A stretch of 49,147 nucleotides of DNA from Azolla pinnata (lineage: Eukaryota; Streptophyta; Polypodiopsida; Salviniales; Salviniaceae), in assembly GCA_037176905.1 (NCBI GenBank), contig JBBBWG010029288.1:1-49147 (forward strand), given 5' to 3'. Made by a program: the position numbers and the translations under genes. A model generated the notes under the pieces. That model searched no databases. It was not told the origin of the DNA and was given only the letters and a program-made list of their open reading frames with translations. Each line of letters begins with the position of its first letter. The stretch's first letter is position 1. Below, piece after piece: positions 25,401 through 37,603 of this stretch.

Positions 25401-26809
25401 ATCAATTAATGGAGCGTTAATCAACAAGTAATTGAGGTCACAATTAATTGATTTGGTGTCAATCAATCAAGTGAGCACTGATTTTATTATTATTATTATT
25501 ATTATTTTAACTAGGCGTTAATTTGTAATGTCTAGATGTAGTAGGCATTAAAATGTAATTTACGATTGTGTTAGCTGTTTTTTGGGTAAATTTCCCTTAA
25601 TTCTTCTTGTATTTTCAGAATCGTTCTTAAATAACTAAGCTTAGCCTACCAGTGACTATCGCCTTAACAAAACCAAGGTTCGAAATCCCCTCTGGTTTCG
25701 ATTAATTTTCCTCAACGCATTTCTCTCGAAATCTTACCTCCCCTCGCGCTCTCTCATCTTAGGCGAATGCTATTTTTTCCATTCTCAGTGTCTTTGTTTT
25801 TTTGTTTTTTCTCCCATGCTCGAATTGTTGTTTCATTCATTCGAATTGCGAATAACGACTATTTAGGGTTAAGGGTTTAGGGGGTTTAGGGTTTAAACTC
25901 AACCTAGTGGTGACAATTAAACATACCAACCAAAGGTTCAAAATCCCACAATTTCCCCTTAATGGTTTTGTTTTTTTTTTTTTCCGATTAGTTTCCGTCT
26001 CTTTGAACGAATGGCTAGTCGTTCCCCAATTTTATTTATATATATGTACTTTTTTTTTTTGCCGTTTCCAAATCGATGCTCGAACGATTAGTTCGATTCT
26101 CGAATGCAAATGCACAACAAAAACAATAAAAAAGAAACAACACTAAACCCTAAACCCTAAGCCCTAAATAAACCCTAAACCCTAAACAAACCTTAAACCC
26201 TAACCCTAAACAAACCTTAAACCGTAAACCCTAACCCTAAACCCTAAACCCTAAACCCTAAACCTAAACCCTAAACCCTAAACAATGTTTTTTTGAGTTT
26301 GCCTGCTTGTCAGCGAGGGGCAGGTCGAAGAACTGGGAGGCGACGCGGCGGACGCGGGCGAGCAGACGCGGAGGCAAGCCGTGGTTGACGAGCTGGAAGA
26401 AGCCCCAGTCCTCGCAAGCGGCTCTCACCTTCGCCACCGCTCCGCAGTTGGTCAGCATCTGCATCTCGTCGAAGCCCAGGAAGTCGATCACAGGCGGCCT
26501 CAGAAGATCGTCGTTAGCAGCAGCATCAGCAGGAAGCTTGCCCAGATGCTGCAAATGCAGATGCCGATGCTGATGCTGCTGATGCCGATGCTGATGCCGA
26601 TGCTGATGATGCGAGCTGGCTCCAGCTGGATCGAGCGGCTCCGATTCGTCGAGCAGTCGCCCCGGGCCATCATGCACCGTCGATCTGTCCCTGCGCGGCC
26701 TCACGTACGCGTCGGGCACCTCGCCGATCCCCCGCCGCTCCACGAGCTCCTGCACGCTCTGCATCGGCTCTTCCCACTCGAGTTCAGAGTCGGAGCTCGC
26801 GCTCTCCAT
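22460..26809 (-). CDS. 2-oxoglutarate/Fe(II) dioxygenase, jasmonate-induced-oxygenase-like, 4 exons
   Basis: Exons on the minus strand: 26809-26303, 24684-24524, 23357-23030 and 22723-22460, giving 419 residues. It is a DOXC-class dioxygenase. The N-terminal domain (VPDAYVRPRRDR, PPVIDF, CEDWGFFQLVNHGLP), GYGSRMG, LDWGDYFLHY and INYYPRCPQPEVTLGLGSHS follow the order I recall for jasmonate-induced oxygenases, which hydroxylate jasmonic acid. The iron ligands would be His287, Asp289 and His344. The 2-oxoglutarate site is Arg354-x-Thr356, where Ser is usual. A His/Gln-rich insert (about 67-88) makes it longer than the roughly 370-residue norm. Intron 1 has a GC donor (CAG|GCAAAC). Exons are much more GC-rich than neighbouring genes. 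The substrate is not proven; related flavonoid or lateral-branching oxidoreductases share the fold. Confidence 0.88.
22800..22885. repeat. CAGT/CAGA tetranucleotide array in dioxygenase intron 3
   Basis: This is a run of CAGACAGTCAGA-type tetramers inside the 306-base intron 22724-23029. It lies about 77 bases from the exon 4 acceptor. T-runs of 10 and 12 bases occupy the donor side of the intron as seen on the + strand. Confidence 0.85.
23365..23500. repeat. AGAAGCAGAAGCAGAGTCAG hexamer array in dioxygenase intron 2
   Basis: Imperfect hexamers AGAAGC and AGAGTC/AGAATC alternate for about 130 bases, starting only eight bases from the exon 3 acceptor at 23358. A shorter GAAGCAGAAGCAGAAGC patch recurs at about 23655-23690 in the same intron. 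On the minus strand this places a CT/TG-rich tract upstream of the acceptor, which could act as its polypyrimidine tract. Confidence 0.85.
25640..25690 (+). mobile_element. Possible tRNA-derived SINE head 1, in dioxygenase intron 1
   Basis: TTAGCCTACCAGTGACTATC resembles a Pol III A box. GGTTCGAAATCCC, about 36 bases later, resembles a B box. The spacing fits tRNA-derived SINEs. I could not define the element's end or target duplications. Confidence 0.35.
25862..25895 (+). repeat. Short TTTAGGG telomere-type array
   Basis: The sequence TTTAGGGTTAAGGGTTTAGG is followed by GGGTTTAGGGTTTAAA. It is G-rich on the + strand, the opposite orientation to the longer array at 26143-26284 in the same intron. 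Confidence 0.85.
25901..25985 (+). mobile_element. Possible tRNA-derived SINE head 2 with T-rich tail
   Basis: AACCTAGTGGTGAC resembles an A box, and GGTTCAAAATCCC about 33 bases later resembles a B box. A run of T follows at 25971-25983. It shares its arrangement with head 1 about 260 bases upstream, so the two may be copies of one family. No target duplication was identified. Confidence 0.35.
26143..26284 (+). repeat. Interstitial CCCTAAA telomeric array in dioxygenase intron 1
   Basis: About eighteen CCCTAAA-type heptamers, with variants AACAAACCTTAAACC and AGCCCTAAATAAACC, fill 140 bases. The last repeat ends about 18 bases before the GC splice donor of exon 1. On the transcribed strand the intron therefore begins with the G-rich (TTTAGGG)n strand. 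It is the purest telomeric run in the window. Confidence 0.93.
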
Positions 26810-26856
26810 CAGAAGAAGAAGAAACAAGCCCGATCGATCTGTCTGTCTGTCTGTCT

Positions 26857-26866
26857 GTATATAAAT
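26857..26866 (-). promoter_or_regulatory. Possible TATA box of the dioxygenase gene
   Basis: TTTATATA on the minus strand lies about 50 bases upstream of the start ATG at 26809, next to a GTCT tetranucleotide run (26841-26858). A start about 30 bases downstream of it would leave a leader of only about 20 bases, so the call is tentative. Confidence 0.3.
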
Positions 26867-27062
26867 TGTCTGAGCCAGAGGAGAAGATTCGTGTCTGGGG
26901 TACTCTGAGATCGAGGCGATCCAGGGGAATATGGATCGATCCGATCTCTGTAATCAGACGACGACGAAACTCTGGGTGCTACAGAGGCTGGATCTAATCG
27001 TAAGCACAGATAAGGAAATTGAACGAGAGCAGAGAGGGATCAGCATTTAGGGTGCGACTAAA

Positions 27063-27063
<1 letters not shown>

Positions 27064-27100
<37 letters not shown>
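27064..27100. repeat. (TC)n microsatellite upstream of the dioxygenase gene
   Basis: This is a nearly pure TC dinucleotide run of about 36 bases, read as GA on the gene's strand and about 255 bases upstream of its start codon. GA/CT runs are common in plant core promoters and leaders. Confidence 0.9.
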
Positions 27101-27102
<2 letters not shown>

Positions 27103-27293
27103 AGCTGACTGAATGAGCTACAATGCCATGGCCATCAGCTTGTGTTGGAAGCCCAGAAGAGCATCTAGTCCTCTTTCCTCTTTTCCTTCCTTTTCTCTCT
27201 TCTTGTTCTTTTTCTCGGTCGCATCGGCGCGACAGAACGAGGATTTGGCAATTCGCTCCATTCGATCCCATCTTTTTCTCCGTTGTTTTGTTG

Positions 27294-27556
27294 TTGTTGT
27301 TGTTGTTGTTGTCGCTCTGCGCACTGTTAGATGCCTTCCAGTGGCATTTGCCCTTGTTGTTTTCTACTGCTTTCCCCCGNNNNNNNNNNNNNNNNNNNNN
27401 NNNNNNNNNNNNNNNNNNNNNNNNNNNNNNNNNNNNNNNNNNNNNNNNNNNNNNNNNNNNNNNNNNNNNNNNNNNNNNNTTGTTGTTGTCGCTCTGCGCA
27501 CTGTTAGATGCCTTCCAGTGGCATTTGCCCTTGTTGTTTTCTACTGCTTTCCCCCG
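27294..27556. other. 100-base assembly gap flanked by the same sequence on both sides
   Basis: Positions 27380-27479 are exactly 100 N. The bases just before the gap (about 27303-27379) run from TTGTTGTTGTCGCTCTGCGC to CTACTGCTTTCCCCCG. The bases just after it (27480-27556) are the same sequence. A fixed-length gap between matching ends is what results when overlapping contig ends are scaffolded without being merged. A (GTT)n run lies at the repeat's left edge. Confidence 0.9.
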
Positions 27557-27974
27557 TGCGCAGAAGATGAATCATCAGGAGATGCATATATTTTAATAAC
27601 CCCCTAATCGGAAGATTTATATAAGCCTGTAACTGGGGCTTTCCAGTTGGCTTGGATCTTGAAGCTTGCCAAAAAATCTCTTAACATTCACCGATTGAAA
27701 CCTCAAAACCTTTGCACGATTTGTGCATCATATTCTCGAGACGAAGATCGCAAGGCGATCGATCAGATGTCCAGCTGGCACCTCGTTGTTGCGTCCGGCT
27801 AATGCTGGCGGGGATTCTGACGCGCATACACATTGGCATACATGTACATCATAGACACATAAACATGAGATGTGCGCTAGCATACATGCATGCATGCATA
27901 CATACATACATACATACATACATACACATGCATCCATACAGGCCGTACTCGCATGCACATGCATCAACATGTAC
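27557..27974. other. Intergenic DNA between the gap and the retroposon
   Basis: This part of the 4.1-kb divergent interval between the dioxygenase (-) and kinase (+) genes ends in a CATG/CATA microsatellite (about 27880-27930). That microsatellite is continuous in type with the satellite further right. No gene was recognised. Confidence 0.5.
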
Positions 27975-28345
27975 TTTTTTTTTTTTTTGAAGAATTTATC
28001 CTGTCATTAGTTATAAACAAGGCCGAATGGCTACATAAACCCAAATGGGGAAATAGCTATTATTGAGGTGGGAAAAGCCACCTATGAGGAGTAAAATTTC
28101 ATATAACAACAATATTATGAACCTCAAACAAATGAGAATGATACCAATGTTTATAAAACATATTACGGGCTGAATGATCGGAGAATGCATCAGCCCGTAA
28201 TATTTGAGGATAAATAGCTATTATTGAGGTGGGAAAAGCCACCTATGAGGAGTAAAATTTCATATAACAACAATATTATGAACCTCAAACAAATGAGAAT
28301 GATACCAATGTTTATAAAACATATTACGGGCTGAATGATCGGAGA
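27975..28345 (-). mobile_element. Poly(A) retroposon, internally duplicated, with an 18-bp target duplication
   Basis: On the minus strand the element ends in a run of 14 A (27975-27988 as T). It is bracketed by ATGCATCAACATGTACTT at 27959-27976 and 28346-28363, an exact 18-bp direct repeat overlapping the first Ts. That is the hallmark of LINE-machinery retroposition. A block of about 140 bases (TAGCTATTATTGAGGTGGGA to TGATCGGAGAATGCATCA) occurs twice, at about 28053-28193 and 28207-28352, so the copy is a partial dimer. No long open frame or clear Pol III box was seen, so it could be a SINE or a 3' fragment of a LINE. Confidence 0.7.
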
Positions 28346-28369
28346 ATGCATCAACATGTACTTATGCAT

Positions 28370-28820
28370 ACGCTTCCAAAGACACACACACACGCACACA
28401 CATGCATGCATACACAATGCCGCTATATACCCATTCGCCACAAGTCCATGCCATGCACACATTGGCACTGACATGGACATGGACATGGACATGGATATGA
28501 GGCGTGAGGCATGAGGCATGAGGCAACACATAGACTTCCTTCCACATATGGCATACACACATGCACACATACATACATGCATGCATACATACATACATAC
28601 ACACACACACACATAAACTTCCTTCCATATACATATATACACGCATGCATACATGCATACACACATGCACACATGCACACACACACATACAACCACGCAC
28701 ACATGCACGCACGCACACATACATACATGCACGCACACATACATACACACATGCAAACATGCATACGCACACATAGACTTCCTTCCGCATACATACATGC
28801 ACGCATGCATGCATAAAAAC
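28370..28820. repeat. ACAC/CATA satellite with interspersed ACATAGACTTCCTTCC, part 1
   Basis: Short ACAC, ACATACAT and GCATGCAT runs are interrupted by CACATAGACTTCCTTCCGC or close variants at about 28528, 28612 and 28770. It is the same family as 29085-30015, split from it by the second retroposon copy. Frames on either strand encode Cys/Val/Met-rich or His/Thr-rich repeat peptides and are not genes. Confidence 0.9.
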
Positions 28821-28860
28821 ACACACATAATTATTCACACTCTGAAAGGCCAGTATGATA

Positions 28861-29081
28861 GCATCTCTGATCATTCAACCCGCAATATGTTTTATAAACA
28901 TTGGTATCATTCTCGTTTGTTTAAGGTCTATAATAATGATGTTATATGGAATTTTACTCCTCCTAGGTGGCTTTTCCAACCTCCATAATGGCTATTTCCC
29001 CATTTGGGTTTATGTAGCCATTTGGCCTTGTTTATAACTAATGACGAGATAAAGTCTTCCAAAAAAAAAGAAAAAAAAAAG
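28861..29081 (+). mobile_element. Second retroposon copy, inverted relative to the first
   Basis: GCATCTCTGATCATTCAACC through TATGTAGCCATTTGGCCTTG to ATAAAGTCTTCC is about 85-90% similar by eye to the reverse complement of the element at 27975-28345. It ends in an A-rich tail at 29061-29080. It is a single unit without the internal duplication. The flanks are low-complexity ACAC on both sides, so a target duplication cannot be called with confidence. Confidence 0.65.
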
Positions 29082-29084
29082 AAA

Positions 29085-30015
29085 CACACACACATAGACT
29101 TCTTCCACATACAGACATACACACATGCACACACACATGCGTACACACACATGCACACATACATGCACATACAGCATACACACACACACACGCATACACG
29201 CACGGACACACACACACACATACATGCGCGCACGCATGCATACATACATACATACATGCACCCATACATATAAACATGCATATACACACATAGACTTCCT
29301 TCCACATACATACATCACCTGCACACACACACATGCATACACATAGACTTCCTTCCGCATACATACATACACACATGCACACACACATACATGCAAACAT
29401 GCATACACACACATAGACTTCCTTTCACATACATACATGCACACATGCATACATACATACACACACATAGACTTCCTTCCGCATACACACACACACACAT
29501 AGGCTTCCTTCCGCATGCATACATACACACACATAGACTTCCGTCCGCATACATACACACACACATAGGCTTCCTTCCGCATACATACACACACACACAT
29601 AGACTTCCTTCCGCATACATACATGCACACATGCACACACACATACATGCAAACATGCATACACACACATAGACTTCCGTCCACGTACATACACATGCAC
29701 ACATGCATACACACATGCACACACACATACACACACATAGACTTCCCTCCGCATACATACATACACACACATAGACTTCCTTCCGCATACATACACACAC
29801 ACACATAGGCTTCCTTCCGCGTACATACATACACACACATAGACTTCCCTCCGCATACATGCATACACACATGCATACACACGCATGCACGCACACACAC
29901 ACATATGCATACACACGCGTACGCACCATGCATGCACGCACACATGCATGCATGCACGCACACATGCATGCATGCACGCACACATGCATGCATGCACGCA
30001 CACATGCATGCATCC
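29085..30015. repeat. ACAC/CATA satellite with interspersed ACATAGACTTCCTTCC, part 2
   Basis: About fourteen copies of ACATAGACTTCCTTCCGCATA or one-base variants (AGGCTTCC, CTTCCGTCC, CTTCCCTCC) recur every 30-70 bases in ACACAC and ACATACAT filler. The right end is a regular CATGCATGCATGCACGCACA array (about 29925-30015). Together with part 1 there are about seventeen copies of the non-simple core. Minus-strand frames of up to 335 codons come from the repeat's lack of stops. Confidence 0.9.
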
Positions 30016-30016
30016 A

Positions 30017-30035
30017 TGGCAGAAGAGGAAGAAGA

Positions 30036-30067
<32 letters not shown>

Positions 30068-30086
30068 TGGAGAAGAAGAAGAAGAA

Positions 30087-30119
<33 letters not shown>

Positions 30120-30120
30120 A
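30017..30120. repeat. GAAGAA trinucleotide array with AATTAGGGTTT at its edge
   Basis: About 100 bases of AGAAGAAG(G) lie between the satellite and the kinase leader region, ending in AATTAGGGTTTGAAAG. The purine strand is the + strand, the same strand as the kinase gene about 800 bases downstream. Confidence 0.9.
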
Positions 30121-30129
30121 ATTAGGGTT

Positions 30130-30908
30130 TGAAAGATGGGGGCGGTGGTTTAATGGCGGAACCGAAGGACCCAAAAAGGGGCGTTTGCTGCTAACGGTGC
30201 TCTTCCTCGCTCGCTCCCTTCAGCGTTCCTCTCCCCTTTGAATTTGAACCAATTTCTCCGAGCTAGGCGAGCACAGATCCATCGCCATTTTCCATGCGCC
30301 ATGGCTTCTTAAATTCTGCACGCAGCGATGCCCTGCTTGAGCTTCTTCTTCGTCTTCTTCTTCTTCTTCTTCTCCTCCTCCTCCAAGCTCCCTTCCTCCC
30401 TCCATCGCCAGATCCAACATCTCCCCCCGCTTGCTTGCATTTCCCTTCTGCTCCCTCTTCGCTTTGTGGGCGCCCTTGCTTTCCTGTCTCCACCGTTTCT
30501 CTATGCAAATCAGCTTCGTGGGCGATTCTGTTTCTGCTGATTCTCCGTTCTTTTGGCTCTTGTGTTGTGTAAACCCCACTTTGGAGCAACATGGGTAGAT
30601 GTTTCCTCCGATGTCTGGCCGCATTCTGCTTCAGATTTTGAAGCTCGGCGCTGAGAGAAGGAAGGTGGGTTCCTCTGTTTCTTCCTCTTTTCCGCCAAGT
30701 TTTGTCGTAAAACAAACAGAAGCGCACAGCTGCCATACGAAGACTTGCATTTCCCTTTCTGGGCACATGATGGGCTAATCCAGATAAAAACAAGCAGTTC
30801 AAGAAGAAGAAGAAGAAGAACCAAGAAGTTTGGGTATTGTTTTTTTTTGTAGATTTCCATCGCTTCCAAAGACATTCACAAGCTTAGTTTGGATGTGATC
30901 GAAAGGAC
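30130..30908 (+). promoter_or_regulatory. Upstream region and probable leader of the kinase gene
   Basis: This interval is CT-rich with CTTCTT runs (about 30340-30390), which is typical of plant promoters and leaders. A possible leader intron runs from a donor near 30665 (AAG|GTGGGT) to an acceptor near 30851 (T-rich tract, then TGTAG). Neither is proven. Frames on the opposite strand (Arg/Lys-rich) have no family features. Confidence 0.35.
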
Positions 30909-35283
<4,375 letters not shown>

Positions 35284-37603
35284 TGAAGATGACGGTGGCC
35301 TTTAGGGATCTACAAGGGGGCTGAAAAGGGAAAAGGAAAAGCCGAAAACCATACATAAGCCGAACAAAAAGAGCTCTTTTGTGAAATCGAAATCGCATCT
35401 GTCGACAATCACGAAACTGGTTGGGGGTCAGTCGGATTAGTGATGAGGATGATCATGATCATGATGACGATGTAATATGATGGCTCTTCGTGAAAGGAGG
35501 CAAAGAGCTCCATGAGAACCGCATTAGAAAGGTGTAACTAAGCCACAGCCATGAGGAAAGCAAAGAGGGATTGATTGTTCTGCTCTTTTTTCCATGGAAA
35601 AGATGGGATCTATCTCTTTCACATTCTGTGCTCTACAATGTCATGGTTTTGTCGAGGGTTGTTGTCGACGGTTGTGCACATTGGATGGGATCGTGTCGAA
35701 GAACCATCTTCGTTTGTCTGATTCCATGTTGGTTGTTGCTTCATGAATGATAATGGTATGGAAAGTTGGGAATGGATATGGTTCTTCCCAGCTCTAAACT
35801 TGTGTTTGTCAACCTGGTGGGGCTGATGTTTGCTTGCTATACTGTTGCTGGAACAGTAGCTTTTGTCTGCTAGACAGATGCATCTGCATCTCTCTGATTC
35901 CATCTACTGTTGATGGTTAGGCTTTTTTGGTGGAATCTGATGCTGGGCTCTACTGGTGATCAAAATGCCCCAAACATTTGAATCTGTTGAAATAGCAGAC
36001 AAAAATTCTTAGAAATCGTCGATTTCAAATATTTCTTTTTTCTTTCAGCATTTGGCATCATTTGGAGCTAAATTGGCTGAGGCATCTCCTGCTTTTTCAG
36101 CAATGTTGTGACCAGCCAAGGGCTTCTTTAGGAATAATCTTGAAATTGAATTGAAATGAATCTGGAATATATTTGGTTTAGCTCTGGTAATTAATTACTC
36201 CGCCAAACTCGATTAATGGCTTTGATCTTCATTTTCCTTCGATTGTAACGAAGGTGGAGAGAGTAATTCAAAAGATAGAATAAAATCTATAAGAATCAGA
36301 TGGAATGCATATGCACCTTTTTCTGGTTTGTAGTTGAAATAAGTTTTAAGTGCTTCATGATATCCTCTTTGAAACAACTATTTCAAAACAAGATTTTACT
36401 ATTAATGAAAAAATGTCATTTGAAGCAATTCAAAGCAACTTAACATCGTCTACAAAAGAATCAACTTTTTATAAGCATTGCCATGCTTTTGGTATCTCAT
36501 CTAAATTTAATGCAAACCTCGATTTAACGACGTAATCATCGAGAAACAGTTATACATGATTCTTTGGCACATCTCCAGCTTGGCTTGCGTACATAGTATC
36601 ATCGAAGCTATCATTCTACTTAACACTGTTATTTCTATCCTTGTAATTGCTTGAAACATTAATTCAAACAACATAACCCTATAGAATTGGATCTTTTTTT
36701 TGTAGACATTTTGCAATAATTAATAATATCGTTTTCAAAAGCTTCACTGGTTACCAGCTCTATTTCGCCTTGTATATTCCTTGCATTAGTTATTCTCGAG
36801 CTCCACAATCATGTATCATGAGCATAATATCATTAGTATAATTGGAAGAGCGGTGTTGTGCTCACCATCATCACGATCCTTGTTAAATATCAACGATTAA
36901 TGCATGTATGTCGATTGGGACCTTGGAATGTGTCTCCTCTCGTTGTAATTAGCAAGTGCCTCAAGCTAATGTAGGAAAAAAAATTCCTTACTACATAATT
37001 ATAATTTCGACTATACTTCTATTCAAAGAAGCATAATACATACACACATACTTACATTTGAAGGACATAAAAGCTCACATATATACATACATGTACACAA
37101 GCATATGCACTTCAACTTTTTTGTTTTAGAATTCCAAGATATTGCATTGCTTACATGAGTAAATGCATAACTTGTTATATGCATAACCTAAGGAGCCAAT
37201 TTATAAGGCTAATTTGGTTGATGGTAAGATAAATGGGAAACCGGTTCTCTTAGGATTTGGGACAAACCCATATGGTCAAGGATTAGTTACCTCCTTTTAA
37301 GACGGGATAATGTAAAGACTCTTGGTGAGGCTTGGCTCTCTGTCATTAGATCCGCACTTGTTAGCTTCCAAGATATAATGCTTTAGATTCATCTTTAGTT
37401 TTTCGCTCGGGGGTGGTTAATGTGATCAATCACCCTCAAACCATTCTCTTCTCTCTAATCTTCTCTTTAATAATTCTTATCATTAGTAGATCCATAACAT
37501 AGCCAAAATGCTTACAAGAATAAACACATAACCAAAGGGTTGATTTTCAATTGCAAAGGTAATCAACATAGGCGGAGTCATCGTAGCCAGGATGGCCAAT
37601 CAA
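35284..37603. other. Intergenic DNA between convergent kinase and isoamylase genes
   Basis: The first few hundred bases are probably the kinase 3' untranslated region. The rest is AT-rich with no frame I recognise, no RNA gene and no clear repeat array. Short ACATACATAC-like runs occur near 37040-37095. The last part would contain the isoamylase 3' untranslated region on the minus strand. Confidence 0.5.

Noticed and set aside
28190..28828. Minus-strand Cys-rich frame of 212 codons spanning the retroposon and satellite
   Set aside because: It runs across an element boundary into simple repeat, so the open frame is accidental.
29010..30174. Minus-strand frames of 230-335 codons rich in Cys, Val and Met
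   Set aside because: They are translations of the ACATAC/ACAC satellite. All frames of the repeat are open, composition follows the repeat, and no start context, domain or splice pattern supports a gene.
30220..30875. Overlapping minus-strand frames of 120-180 codons, Arg/Lys/Glu-rich
   Set aside because: They are reverse complements of the CT-rich kinase leader; composition explains them and no family is visible.
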